From assembly GCA_034411995.1 (NCBI GenBank), contig DAOUME010000022.1:1-64000 (forward strand): a stretch of 64,000 nucleotides of DNA. Direction: 5' to 3'. The translations under genes and the position numbers were made by a program. Source of the DNA: JAUVXJ01 sp034411995. Its GTDB lineage: Bacteria; Chloroflexota; Anaerolineae; UBA7937; B3-Chlor. Of the stretch, positions 25,163 through 34,600 are shown one piece after another. The notes beneath the pieces were generated by a model. It was not told the DNA's origin and did not search any database. It saw nothing but the letters and a program-made list of their open reading frames with translations. How positions within the stretch are numbered: the first letter of the stretch is position 1; every line of letters begins with the position of its first letter.

Positions 25163-26337
25163 AAGCCAGAGCTCTTCCGGGGGGTTACAGCCCCACTTTC
25201 TACCTGGCCTTCCTGTCCTGCTTTCTCTTCTTCAGCAGTATTCACTTGCTGATCACACCGCTGCCCACCTACATCGAGGCCCTGGGAGGGGGCCCGGTCC
25301 ACGTCGGGCTGGCCGGGACGACCTTCGCCCTGGCGGCCCTCGTCCTCCGCCCCTGGATGGGCCGCCTGGTGGACACTCGAGGGCGCAAGATAGCCCTGCT
25401 CATCGGAACGGCCGTCTTCACCGTAGGGCCTCTGTGCTACATTGTGACCACCACCCTGCCCGCCTTTCACCTGGCGCGGGTCTTCCACGGCATCGGCATC
25501 GCCGCGTTCACCAGTGCGTACTTTGCCCTCATCGCCGACGTCACGCCGCCCGCCCGCTGGGGTGAAGCCCTGGGACTGGCCGGCGTCGCCGCCTCTCTCT
25601 CCGTGATCATCGCCTCACCCGCAGGGACGGCGCTCCTCGAACACACCAGCCATCGACTGGTCTTCGTCGCCTCCAGCCTGACGGCACTGGCCAGCTTCGC
25701 CGTCGCCCTTTCCATCCACGAGTCCAGACGGGCGGTCGTCGCCTCCCAGAGCCTGGATTCCAGCCAAGAGGGCCTGCTCGACGTGATCAAGCTGCCTGGC
25801 GTGAGCGCACCGTCCATGGTCACTCTGGCCCTGGGGCTGAGCTACGGCGCGGTCTACTCCTTCCTGCCCCTCTTTGCCCGAGATCGCAACCTGGGCAACG
25901 TGGGGTTCTTCTTCACCGGCCTGAGCCTCTCCATGGTGGTCTCCCGATCCATGGGCGGACGGGTGTCGGACAGGCTGGGCCGCCTCCCTGTGATCCTGCC
26001 CATGGGTGGCCTCCTGGCCCTCAGCCTGGCGGGCCTCAACTGGACCTACGCCTTCGGCACGCTCATGCTCATGGCCGTCTTTCATGGCTTGGGCTTCGGG
26101 GGCGCCCGGGTGGTCCTGGAGACCATGGTCGTGGACAGCGCACCGGCCAGGGTGAGAGGAAGGGCCTTGAGTATCGTGTACTTCTGTTTCGACACCGGCC
26201 TGGCCGCCAGCGGGCTGTTGTTGGGGCCGGTCATCGATCTGGCGGGATACGGGATGGCCTTCCTCTTGGTGGGTGGTGTCTGCGTCCTCGCTCTGATCCT
26301 CTTCGCGGCGGCCATGAGGCGGGCAGAGACCGCCTAG
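25159..26337 (+). CDS. Major facilitator superfamily transporter
   Basis: A 392-residue protein with 12 predicted membrane helices. The loop between helices 2 and 3 has RPWMGRLVDTRGRK, the MFS signature, and a second half-copy GGRVSDRLGRLP follows helix 8. It resembles the YhhS/YfcJ-type efflux subgroup. Translation is coupled to the nucleotidase-like gene by the ATGA overlap. The substrate is unknown. Confidence 0.92.
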   Translation: MKARALPGGYSPTFYLAFLSCFLFFSSIHLLITPLPTYIEALGGGPVHVGLAGTTFALAALVLRPWMGRLVDTRGRKIALLIGTAVFTVGPLCYIVTTTLPAFHLARVFHGIGIAAFTSAYFALIADVTPPARWGEALGLAGVAASLSVIIASPAGTALLEHTSHRLVFVASSLTALASFAVALSIHESRRAVVASQSLDSSQEGLLDVIKLPGVSAPSMVTLALGLSYGAVYSFLPLFARDRNLGNVGFFFTGLSLSMVVSRSMGGRVSDRLGRLPVILPMGGLLALSLAGLNWTYAFGTLMLMAVFHGLGFGGARVVLETMVVDSAPARVRGRALSIVYFCFDTGLAASGLLLGPVIDLAGYGMAFLLVGGVCVLALILFAAAMRRAETA

Positions 26338-26347
26338 TATCCCGAGC

Positions 26348-27466
26348 TCAGACAGGCCCCTGGTCGGCCACTTCCAGCAGGACCTCCAGCACCCTCCCTG
26401 CCGTCACCCCCCAATCGAAGGCCCGCAACCGGTCACGGCCCCGCCGCACCAGTTCGGAGCGTAGTGCTCGATCCATGATAACCCGCAACGTGGCCTGGGC
26501 TATCCCCTCCACGTCCAGGGGGTCGACCAGCAGCGCCGCCTCCCCCGCCACCTCGGCCAGGGCGGAAGTGTCCGAGGTCACCACGGGCACGCCGTACGCG
26601 GCGGCCTCCAGGATGGGGAAACCGAAGCCCTCGTACAGCGAGGGGAAGAGGAAAGCCTCGGCCCCGGCGAAGAGGCCGGCCTTCTCCCGGCCCACGTATC
26701 CGGTGAGCACCACGTCCACGCCGTGTGGTGAGGCGTTGATCAAGCGCGCCACCTCCTCGAACCCCACGCCGGGCGTGCCCCCCAGCACCAGTTGATGCGG
26801 CAGGCCGCGCTCTTTGAGCCTCAGGAAGGCCTGCACGATGCGCGCCACGTTCTTCTTCGTCTCCAACCGCCCCAGGAAGAGGAGGTACGGCGGGGTGATC
26901 TCGTACCGCTCCAACGTGGCGGCCACCTGGTCAGGTGTCGGCAGCTCCGCCTCGGTGACGGTCAACCCGGAGAGGACGGCTTCGATGCGCGCCGGGTCAA
27001 CACCGTAGATGCGCACCAGGTCGTCCTTCGTGGCCTGGGAGACAGCGATGATCTTCGCCGCCGTGCGCAGGGCGAAGCGGGTGGTGAGCTCCAGGTACCA
27101 GCGCGCCAGCGGCGAGTAACACTCCGGGAAGTAGTGAAAGGCCACGTCGTGGATGGTGGTCACGCAGCGCGGCGGACGCAGGAAGGGGATGACGTTGGCC
27201 GGAGCGAAGAACACGTCGGGCTTCAGCCGTCGCAGCTCCGTGGCCATCCGAGTCTGCGCCCACAGGGTGCGTCGCGGTATCTCGAGAGGGACGAAGTTGG
27301 AGGGCAGGTCCCCGAACTCCTCCGGCACCCTGTCGTTCAACAAGAGGGTGTACTGGTTGGTGGAGTCCAGCCGCGCCAGAGCCAGGATCAGGTGTAGCGT
27401 GTAGAACTCCGTGCCGGTCCGGCGTTTCTTGGCCGCCGGGGAAGCGTCGATGGCGATCCTCTTCAC
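26348..27466 (-). CDS. GT4-family glycosyltransferase
   Basis: A 372-residue retaining glycosyltransferase. The GTG at 27466 overlaps the upstream stop (GTGA) and follows GGAGG; longer extensions are not homologous. The N-terminal domain starts VKRIAIDASPAAKKRRTGTEFYTLHL, and the C-terminal domain contains PYLLFLGRLETKKN, FLFPSLYEGFGFPILEAAAYGVPVVTSDTSALAEVAG with the E-x7-E motif. It probably uses a nucleotide sugar for a surface glycan. Coupled to a methyltransferase gene. Confidence 0.93.
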   Translation of the reverse strand: MKRIAIDASPAAKKRRTGTEFYTLHLILALARLDSTNQYTLLLNDRVPEEFGDLPSNFVPLEIPRRTLWAQTRMATELRRLKPDVFFAPANVIPFLRPPRCVTTIHDVAFHYFPECYSPLARWYLELTTRFALRTAAKIIAVSQATKDDLVRIYGVDPARIEAVLSGLTVTEAELPTPDQVAATLERYEITPPYLLFLGRLETKKNVARIVQAFLRLKERGLPHQLVLGGTPGVGFEEVARLINASPHGVDVVLTGYVGREKAGLFAGAEAFLFPSLYEGFGFPILEAAAYGVPVVTSDTSALAEVAGEAALLVDPLDVEGIAQATLRVIMDRALRSELVRRGRDRLRAFDWGVTAGRVLEVLLEVADQGPV

Positions 27467-28503
27467 CCTACGCCCTCCACCGGTTTCCGGGCCACGGCGG
27501 TGAGCCCGTACTCGACGAAGAGCAGCCCAGCCAGGTTGGCCCCCTGCGAACGGAGCATCCTCCGTGCCCACGCTCCCTTCCACATCCGTCTGGTGAGGGC
27601 GAAGAGCGAAGACTTCACCCTCCCCCCCTCTGGGGCTCCCTCCTCCCCGTCCAGCATGGCGCGCAGCGCCCCGGGGAGGTAGTAGCGGGGATTCAGCCCT
27701 GCGGCCCCGAAGGCCTGGCGGTAGTCGAGGATGGTATAGGCGTGCTCGTTGATGCCCGCCTCCGTCTCCTCGTTGTCCACGCGTTTGTCCTTGAGGATCC
27801 TGTAGCACGGCTCACTGGTCAGCGCCAGCCTCCCTCCCTCTCTCAGCACGCCAGCGCACTGTATCACCACCTGACCCAGCATCGGGCTATGGTGGATGCT
27901 GGCCACGGAGAGCACCAGGTCGAAGGTCTCAGGACGAAAGGGCAGCTTCTCCATGCTGGCCAGGACCCGCTCGAAGGGAGGGGTCCCCTGCCGCAGGTAC
28001 ACCTCCCCCGTCTCCAACCCTCCTGCCCGTCTGTCCCTCACCACGTCCAGGGCCACCACCTGGCACCCCGCCCGCGCCAGAAAAGCGCTGGCCCAGCACC
28101 GTCCAGCCCCCAGCTCCAGCACCCGCTCTCCACCGCGCAGGTCCAGCAGTTCCATCAGGCCGAAGAAGTTGTCGCCCTGCCTCTTCCAGTGGGCTACGCT
28201 CTGGAGGTTGGAGGTGACGCCCTGGTGCACGCGGGGCAGGGACAGGATCCACTCCTCCCTCATCTCCTCGGCGCCGCCCTGAAGGAACCTCTCCCAGCCG
28301 GCCCGCTCCCGAAGGACCGCCTCGGGCGGGTGCGGAAGGAGGTCCAGGACACCGTGGCTGAGGGCGTAGCGAGCGCCGCAGGCCCCACACTCCAGCCAGC
28401 CCTCGGTGAGAACGTCTGGCTGTGCGCTGCGCAGGGCTTCCAGGTGCCAGTGGCCTTCCCCGCAGGCCGGGCAAACCAGCCAATCCAGTAGCTCCTCTCT
28501 CAT
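27463..28503 (-). CDS. Methyltransferase with N-terminal zinc ribbon (Trm112-like)
   Basis: A 346-residue protein. Residues 8-50 form a Trm112-like zinc ribbon (CPAC ... CGAC). The class I methyltransferase domain has VLELGAGRCWASAFLARAG and FDLVLSVASIHHSP. Such fusions are frequent in polysaccharide or natural-product clusters. The gene overlaps the glycosyltransferase by four bases. Its promoter lies so close that the mRNA may lack a leader. Confidence 0.88.
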   Translation of the reverse strand: MREELLDWLVCPACGEGHWHLEALRSAQPDVLTEGWLECGACGARYALSHGVLDLLPHPPEAVLRERAGWERFLQGGAEEMREEWILSLPRVHQGVTSNLQSVAHWKRQGDNFFGLMELLDLRGGERVLELGAGRCWASAFLARAGCQVVALDVVRDRRAGGLETGEVYLRQGTPPFERVLASMEKLPFRPETFDLVLSVASIHHSPMLGQVVIQCAGVLREGGRLALTSEPCYRILKDKRVDNEETEAGINEHAYTILDYRQAFGAAGLNPRYYLPGALRAMLDGEEGAPEGGRVKSSLFALTRRMWKGAWARRMLRSQGANLAGLLFVEYGLTAVARKPVEGVG

Positions 28504-28512
28504 GGTCAGCCT

Positions 28513-28541
28513 ATCATATCAGCGCTATGGGGCAGAGTCAA
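28513..28541 (-). promoter_or_regulatory. Promoter for a probable leaderless transcript
   Basis: On the minus strand TTGACT (28541-28536) and TATGAT (28518-28513) are 17 bp apart. The -10 ends nine bases before the ATG at 28503, so transcription should start zero to four bases before the start codon. No Shine-Dalgarno sequence is present. Confidence 0.8.
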
Positions 28542-28591
28542 GGCAAGGACGTTGGGGCGAGGCGGCCTTGCCCCCCTTCTTTGCCTCGTCG

Positions 28592-28613
28592 CCGCACGGC
28601 ATGCCGTGCGGCT
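28592..28613. repeat. Perfect 22-bp palindrome
   Basis: GCCGCACGGCA and TGCCGTGCGGC form a perfect palindrome, followed by TACA. The centre CACGGCATGCCGTG is identical to the centre of the palindrome at 31278-31305. Confidence 0.75.
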
Positions 28614-28674
28614 ACACCCAACGCGCGCGCTGCACACATCCTCCCACCTGCGAATCCCTTGCCCCCCGCAATCC

Positions 28675-28699
28675 GTAGGGCAAGCTTAAGCTTGCCTAG
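28675..28699. repeat. Palindromic repeat with AAGCTT arms
   Basis: GTAGGGCAAGCTT and AAGCTTGCCTAG; the core of 18 bp is perfectly palindromic. The GTAGGGC edge links it to the dispersed family. Confidence 0.7.
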
Positions 28700-28777
28700 C
28701 GCTGGATGCCTGATCCTGCGCGTGCCTTCCACGCTCCCATGTCGGCGCCAATACCTGTCCTGCCACCCTCGCCCCAC

Positions 28778-28796
28778 GTCGAGCTGAAGCTCGACG
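28778..28796. repeat. Palindromic repeat CGTCGAGCT/AGCTCGACG
   Basis: Two 9-bp arms are separated by GA and followed by CTAC, as at the edge of the other copies. Confidence 0.6.
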
Positions 28797-28946
28797 CTAC
28801 ATCAGCCCTAAACGCGCCACAGCGCGTTCCTCCCCCCCACCACCCCCTGCTGCACCCCGTCCCCTGCGTCACCAAGCAGGCATTCCCCATGCCCGGCGAC
28901 TCGGCCTGCCCCCCCGCCCCTACCCCCGTTCCCAGCCGCACCTGAC

Positions 28947-28975
28947 GTGACACCTGTCACCAGACATGGTACAAT
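28947..28975 (+). promoter_or_regulatory. Promoter with overlapping operator-like palindrome
   Basis: GTGACA (28947-28952) and TACAAT (28970-28975) are 17 bp apart and the -10 has a TGn extension. The -35 lies within the palindrome GTGACA-CC-TGTCAC (28947-28960), a likely binding site for a dimeric repressor or activator. Confidence 0.7.
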
Positions 28976-29017
28976 AGCCTGTGACCATCGCCGCTGCTCG
29001 AAACGGAGGAATAGCCC

Positions 29018-29263
29018 GTGAGCACGGAAGAAGACCTCATCCCCGAGGAAGCCATCGGGGGTGGTGGCGCGGCACGCGCCCCATCCCGGCCTCCCTGTGG
29101 CTCCGTGGTTCACCATTTCTACTCAAGCACACCGTTCGGCAGCGATGAACGAAGCGTTGGACTTCTCTGTGACGCCATAGGCCCCGGCTTCGGGGCGTTC
29201 GACGCCGTCCTGACCGGCTACTGCTACCCCTCACGGAGATCGCCAGCGAGGTGGTTACGGTGA
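29018..29263 (+). CDS. Small hypothetical ORF upstream of the membrane protein
   Basis: An 81-codon frame starting at GTG with a good GGAGGAA ribosome site. The first 14 residues (MSTEEDLIPEEAIG) look like a real N terminus; the rest is rich in Pro, Ser, Arg and resembles no family I know. It overlaps the next gene by a few bases. It may be a decayed gene or a leader peptide. Confidence 0.3.
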   Translation: MSTEEDLIPEEAIGGGGAARAPSRPPCGSVVHHFYSSTPFGSDERSVGLLCDAIGPGFGAFDAVLTGYCYPSRRSPARWLR

Positions 29264-31098
29264 AGAAGAACCTGTGCGGAATAGCCAAGCTCCTGATTCT
29301 GCTCGTCGCGCTGGCTCTAGTCATGCCGGCGCGAAACCCTGTGGAAGCCCAGGAAGGAGGGCAAACGGTAACCCTCGAGCTGATCCCCGTGGGTATCGAA
29401 GGGGAGGTCGGCGGGTCGATATCCTTCCGTCTCCCCCCAGGCTACGAACCGTGGGGGTCCTATCCCCACGAATCCAGGTGGGGGCCGGCCACGGCTATCT
29501 GGACCGACTACGATTACCACGGCACACGAGTGGTCCAGACCGTGACCTTCCCCGATGGTGCCCAGGACCGACGTACAGGCGATGAGATCGACGGCGTCGG
29601 CTTTGGCGGCGGCGTGCTCTATGTCAGAGGGTATGCGGACATTCACACCGAGGCGGAGGAGTCCCAGAGGCCGTACGTGGCGGGGGTGATCTACGAGGAA
29701 GGGGCCACTACCGTAGCTGGGGATGGAGTGGCGTACGATGCGTACTACTACCTCTCCTCACGGACCGAAGAGGAGCAAGGGGACTATGAGTGGGTTTACG
29801 GCTACCACAATCTGGCGCTCAGGATAGCGCTCTCCGACACTGAGCCCCTTTACACCCTCTGGCTTCACTTCTGGACCTGGGGGCCTGCCGACTTCACCGA
29901 CAGCCAGGGTACGGATTATACTTTCACGCTGGACGGCAACCCGGCGATGGACGCCCACCACGAATACCTGAAGGCCATGCTCTCCAGCGTCACCATCACC
30001 GGCTGGAAGGCGCCACCGGCTGTCGCACCGCCAGAGACGGAGCTCACCGGCAGCGACTGGCTGGATACGATCCCCCTGCCCACGGAAATCTCCACCGAGC
30101 CCAAGGTGGTGGGCACGAACCTGGGACTGGCTCTCTTCTTCGCCCTGGCCTTCGGGCTCACTTCGGAGCTCTTCAACGCCACCCTGAAGGAGAACGAAGA
30201 GCTCCTCCACGCCCGGCTGGCACCAGTGCTGGCGCCTCTCCGGCGTGGAAAGAAGCGGCTGCCGCGCCTGGAGGGAGGGCGGTGGACCCGTTTCGCCAAA
30301 GCGATGCTCATGCTCCTCCTCTCAGCCCTCCTCTACGCCTTTCTCGACCCTGGATTCGGCCTCAGCCCCAGCGGGGCCATCGTCTTCCTTTCCCTCTTCG
30401 TCGCCCTGCTGGTGGTGGTCTACTCGTACGACGGGTGCCAGGCCCTGCTGGGAGCCAGGTTCTACGAGCTGAGGTCCCGCTTTCAACTCTTCCCCATCGC
30501 CCTGGCTTTTGGTCTGGCTTGCGTGCTGGTCACGCGAGGTATGGACTTCCACCCTGGCTATCTCTACGGCTTCGTGGCTGGCCTGGGTCTGCTGGGTCTG
30601 GAGGCGGAGACACCACGCCGCCAGGCGCTTCTGGTGCTGGGGGGCGTCGGGGCGCTCCTGGCCGCCACCCTGGTGGCCTGGGGGTTGGCCGTGCCGGTGG
30701 CTGGGCTGGCCGAGGGTGGCCTGCCTGGCGCCTCGGTTCTCTACGGCGTGCTGGTGGCCATCTTCGTCGCCGGGCTGGAGGGCCTCCTCTTTTCCCTGGT
30801 GCCGCTGGCTTTCATGGACGGATCCAAGGTCATGGCCTGGAGCCGGGTCGTCTGGGCGGTGACCTTCGGCCTGGCAGCCTGGCTGTTCTTCCACGTGCTC
30901 ATCAACCCCGGCAGCGCTTATCTGGAGGCACTGAGCAGCAAGAAGGTCCTGTTGATGGTGGGGACGTTGGCCGCCTACGGTGCCCTGACCGCCGGCACCT
31001 GGCTCTGCTTCCGGTGGTATGGGCCAGAAAGCGAGCCAGGACAGGCCGGGCCAGCTATGGAGACCATGCAAAGAAAAGGCCGAGCCGGCCGCCGCTGA
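29260..31098 (+). CDS. Large membrane protein with N-terminal exported domain, function unknown
   Basis: A 612-residue protein. I choose GTG 29260 (MKKNLCGIAKLLILLVALALVM, a signal peptide), with AGGTGG upstream; GTG 29251 is also possible. Residues 30-265 form an extracytoplasmic, beta-rich, Tyr/Trp/Gly-rich domain. Residues 280-590 contain about eight to ten membrane helices, beginning TNLGLALFFALAFGLTSELFNATL. The tail is basic. I do not recognise the family; the two-part layout suggests an envelope sensor or assembly protein. Confidence 0.75.
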   Translation: MKKNLCGIAKLLILLVALALVMPARNPVEAQEGGQTVTLELIPVGIEGEVGGSISFRLPPGYEPWGSYPHESRWGPATAIWTDYDYHGTRVVQTVTFPDGAQDRRTGDEIDGVGFGGGVLYVRGYADIHTEAEESQRPYVAGVIYEEGATTVAGDGVAYDAYYYLSSRTEEEQGDYEWVYGYHNLALRIALSDTEPLYTLWLHFWTWGPADFTDSQGTDYTFTLDGNPAMDAHHEYLKAMLSSVTITGWKAPPAVAPPETELTGSDWLDTIPLPTEISTEPKVVGTNLGLALFFALAFGLTSELFNATLKENEELLHARLAPVLAPLRRGKKRLPRLEGGRWTRFAKAMLMLLLSALLYAFLDPGFGLSPSGAIVFLSLFVALLVVVYSYDGCQALLGARFYELRSRFQLFPIALAFGLACVLVTRGMDFHPGYLYGFVAGLGLLGLEAETPRRQALLVLGGVGALLAATLVAWGLAVPVAGLAEGGLPGASVLYGVLVAIFVAGLEGLLFSLVPLAFMDGSKVMAWSRVVWAVTFGLAAWLFFHVLINPGSAYLEALSSKKVLLMVGTLAAYGALTAGTWLCFRWYGPESEPGQAGPAMETMQRKGRAGRR

Positions 31099-31222
31099 CA
31101 TGGTGGGGGAGGGCCCTCTCGCCGAACCAGCGGCGAGGGTCCCTGACGAGGTCAAGCGGGTACTGCTGGCTGCTCAGCCTGGTTTCCTGCCGGGACATCC
31201 TTGCGCTACCCCACACCGTCCT

Positions 31223-31244
31223 GTAGGGCAAACTTCAGTTTGCC
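31223..31244. repeat. Palindromic repeat with GGCAAACT arms
   Basis: GTAG precedes GGCAAACT-TC-AGTTTGCC. The GTAGGGC edge is shared with the family member at 28675. Confidence 0.65.
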
Positions 31245-31277
31245 GCACCCCACACCCCGCAGCGATGCCACCGCCCT

Positions 31278-31305
31278 GTAGGGGCACGGCATGCCGTGCC
31301 CCTAC
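31278..31305. repeat. Perfect 28-bp palindrome of the GTAGGGGC family
   Basis: GTAGGGGCACGGCA and TGCCGTGCCCCTAC are exact reverse complements. It is the longest perfect palindrome of the family here. Confidence 0.85.
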
Positions 31306-31330
31306 CAAGGCGTACACCCCACCTGTTTTT

Positions 31331-31383
31331 CTGAGCGCAGCGAAGAATCTCAGGCACAGATTCTTTGCTTCGACTGGGCTCAG
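31331..31383. repeat. Inverted repeat CTGAGC...GCTCAG
   Basis: The left arm CTGAGCGCAGCGAAGAATCT (31331-31350) pairs imperfectly with the right arm beginning AGATTCTTTGCTTCG and ending GCTCAG (31358-31383). It is a different repeat type from the GTAGGGGC family. Confidence 0.65.
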
Positions 31384-31451
31384 GGCAAGCTCTGGTTCGC
31401 GCCTCAGGACGACAGGGGGACCGGGCCCCGAGGGCGGGTGATCCACCAAGT

Positions 31452-31496
31452 CTTGCCGCGCGGGCCTCGCCCCGCGCTGGGCAAGCCAGCTTGCCC
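31452..31496. repeat. Two nested or adjacent inverted repeats
   Basis: CTTGCC-GCGCGGG (31452-31464) pairs with CCCGCGC (31471-31477) and GGCAAG (31480-31485). The latter also forms GGGCAAGC-CA-GCTTGCCC (31479-31496), so two hairpins compete. The second supplies the -35 hexamer of the next promoter. Confidence 0.6.
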
Positions 31497-31519
31497 TCGC
31501 TGGCCAGTTGTGCTACTAT
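31491..31519 (+). promoter_or_regulatory. Probable promoter of the type IIG restriction-modification gene
   Basis: TTGCCC (31491-31496) and TACTAT (31514-31519) are 17 bp apart, with TGC before the -10. The -35 is part of a palindromic repeat. The gene starts 95 bp downstream. Confidence 0.55.
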
Positions 31520-31613
31520 TGATTGACTTCGCCCCTACTTCGAGAACCGCTCGACAGACGCCTCGCCCCGGCAATGACCCGGGTCTGCCCACGCGCCAGA
31601 GGAGGAAAGCTTG

Positions 31614-34600
31614 GTGGCTCAAGAGGATCGCCCACAGGCAACCGCCCCGCCGGAGAGCCGTCGGGAGATCGAGGGTCTCGTCCAGCGCTTCGCCCGCAAC
31701 CGCGACGTGTACACCCGCCCCGACTACAAAGAGACCCAGGTCCGCGTGGAGTTCATCGACCCCTTCTTCGAGGCCCTGGGCTGGGACGTGCGCAACGTCA
31801 AAGGGTACGCGGAACAGTACAAGGACGTGGTCCACGAGGACGCCATCAAGATCAGCGGGGCCACCAAGGCCCCCGACTACTGCTTCCGCGTGGGCGGGGT
31901 GAGGAGGTTCTTCCTGGAGGCCAAGAAGCCCTCCACCGCGGTCAAGGGTGAGGTAGGCCCGGCCTACCAACTGCGCCGCTACGCCTGGAGCGCCAGGCTG
32001 CCCCTCAGTCTGCTCACCGACTTCGAGGAGCTCGCCGTCTACGACTGCCGCCAGCGGCCCCGGCCCACCGACAAGGCTGGCGTGGGCCGGGTGATGTATT
32101 ACACCTTCGACCAGTACCTGGAGCGCCTGGACGAGATCTACTCCATCTTCGCCCGGGAATCGGTCCTCAAAGGCTCCTTCGACCGGTACGTGGAGGACAC
32201 CAAACGCCAGCGCGGCACCAGCGAGGTGGACGTGGAGTTCCTCAAGGAGATCGAGGGCTGGCGCGACGAGCTGGCCCGCAACCTGGCCCTGAGGAACCCC
32301 CAGCTCTCCGTCCACGAGCTGAACTTCGCCGTGCAGCGCACCATCGACCGCATCATCTTCCTGAGGATGTGCGAGGACCGGGGCATCGAGAGGTATGGCG
32401 GCCTGCTGGGCCTGACCGCCGGTCCCCACGTCTACGACCGTCTGGGGGAGCTGTACCGCGAGGCCGATCAGAAGTACGACTCCGACCTCTTCGACTTCCA
32501 GGCGGACAGACTGACCAGGTCCCTCTCCCTCGACGACAAGACCCTCAAGCCCATCCTCTCCGGCCTGTACTACCCCGACTGCCCCTACGAGTTCTCCGTG
32601 CTCCCCCCGGAGATCCTGGGCCAGGTGTACGAGCAGTTCCTGGGCAAGGTCATCCGCCTCACCGCGGGCCACCGGGCCAAGGTGGAGGAGAAGCCGGAGG
32701 TGAAGAAGGCGGGCGGCGTGTACTACACCCCCTCCTACATCGTGGAGTACATCGTCCAGCAAACGGTGGGTCGCCTCATCGAAGGCAAGACGCCCCAGCA
32801 GATCTCCAAGCTGCACATCCTGGACCCCGCCTGCGGCTCCGGATCGTTCCTGCTGGGCGCTTACCAGCACCTGCTGGACTACCACCGGCGCTGGTACGAA
32901 GAGCACGACCCGGAGAAGTACGCCACGGCCAAGCGCCCCGCCCTGTACCAGGGCCGCGGGGGCGAGTGGCGGCTGACCACGGGGGAGAAGAAGCGCATCC
33001 TGCTCAACAACATCTACGGCGTGGACATCGACCGCCAGGCGGTGGAGGTGACCAAGCTGAGCCTGCTGCTCCAGGTGCTGGAGGGAGAGAGCCAGGAGAC
33101 GTTGGGCCAGCAGTTGAAGCTGTGGCGGGAGAGGGCCCTGCCCGACCTGGGGGAGAACATCAAGTGTGGCAACTCCTTGATCGGCCCGGACTACTTTGAG
33201 GGGCAGTTGCTGCCCGACGAGGAGGAGATGCGCCGGGTGAACCCCTTCGACTGGGAGAAGGAGTTCCTCCAGATTATGAAGGCGGGCGGCTTTGACGCGG
33301 TCATCGGGAACCCGCCCTACATCCGCATCCAGAGGATCGAGCATAGCGTGGCGGACTACCTCTTCCGCTCCTATCGGGCTCCGACAAGCAAGACCGACCT
33401 CTCTCTGGTGTTTCTTGAGCGCGCTCTGGCCCTAGCAACGGACAGCGGACTTGTCGGCTTCATATGCACGTCTCAGTGGCTGTCGACAGACTACGGGCGG
33501 AACATGCGGGCCATGCTGTCCGATGGGCGACTTCACCAAGTGGTCGACTTCGGCTCCCTGCCAGTCTTCCAGAAAGCCAATACATACCCTGCGATCCTGA
33601 TCCTGAGCCCGACCCGATGCGACGCCCTTGCGCTTAAGCGGATCCGGCGAGGTGAACAGCTGAACCTGCCGGGCATCCAAGCTACCGATCCGGTCTTGAT
33701 CGATCTGGATGGACTATCGGACGACCCATGGAACCTTGGGCGTTTGGATATACCAACGCTGCTCGGCGAGCGCGGGCTCGAATGGAGACCGCTCAGCGCG
33801 TACGCGAACGCGTACATCGGAGTCCTGACCGGCATGGACAGGGCCTTCGTCGTCGAGACGAGGGCTGCCAAGCAACTCCAGTTGGAGACGGACCTGCTCT
33901 TGCCGTACGCGTACCGAGGGGCCGAAGTCCAGCGATATGCTCAGGTGGAGCCTGGGGCCCTGGTGATTTACCCGTACCGTGAAGGGCCAGGGGGCGCGCC
34001 GAGGCTCATCCCCGAACCAGAACTGAGGCGGCACTACCCGAATATCCACCAGCATCTCGTGGCTCACAAGGATGCTCTGCGTGAGCGAAGAGATAGCCGG
34101 AGATTCTACGCGAAGGGGCCAGACTGGTATCGTCACCTGCGCGCGGGCTCCTTCGACTACATTCATGCCCGCAAGCTCCTCGTCAAGGGTATTGAGACCC
34201 GTACGGTCGTAGGCCTGTTGGACGCGGGGACAGCATTCAATGGCGCGAACTGTCCGGGCGTAATCGTCGAAGAGCCACAACAACTCTCGCCTCTCTACAT
34301 CCTGGGGATCCTCAATTCCGGCGTCATGTCGTATCACCTTCGGATGATCTGCCCGGCGAAGCTAGGCGGCTACACTAGATTCAATGCTCGCGGCATCAAC
34401 AGTGCACCCATCCGCACCCTCAGTCGCACAGACCGGGCCGAGGAAGCCCGACACGACAAGATGATCGCGCTGGTGGAGCGGATGTTGGACCTGCATGAGA
34501 AGCTGGCCGCGGCCACCATCCCCGCCGACAAGAAACTCTACCAGCGTCAGATCGAGGCCACAGATGAGGAGATAGACGCGCTGGTGTATGAGTTGTATGG

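Larger units (their letters stand above)
28542..28946. other. Intergenic stretch rich in palindromic repeats
   Basis: No credible gene is seen. Three palindromes occur: a perfect 22-bp one at 28592-28613, a HindIII/AflII-like one at 28675-28699 and an 18-bp one at 28778-28796. The rest is C-rich and looks like decayed sequence. Confidence 0.55.
31099..31490. other. Repeat-rich intergenic stretch before the restriction enzyme
   Basis: No gene is seen. Four inverted repeats (31223-31244, 31278-31305, 31331-31383, 31452-31496) fill most of the region, making it the densest palindrome cluster in the window and the left border of the accessory island. Confidence 0.6.

Noticed and set aside
30282..31226. 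314-codon plus-strand frame over the membrane protein
   Set aside because: It is the +1 shadow of the real gene, with Arg/Pro/Gly-rich composition.
31223..31496. A CRISPR array in the palindrome-rich region
   Set aside because: The repeats differ in sequence and spacing and no spacer-repeat periodicity or cas gene is present.
31404..33344. Long minus-strand open frame of 646 codons opposite the restriction enzyme
   Set aside because: It is a shadow of the GC-rich coding strand: composition is Leu/Val/Gly-rich, there are no domains, and the plus strand has clear catalytic motifs.
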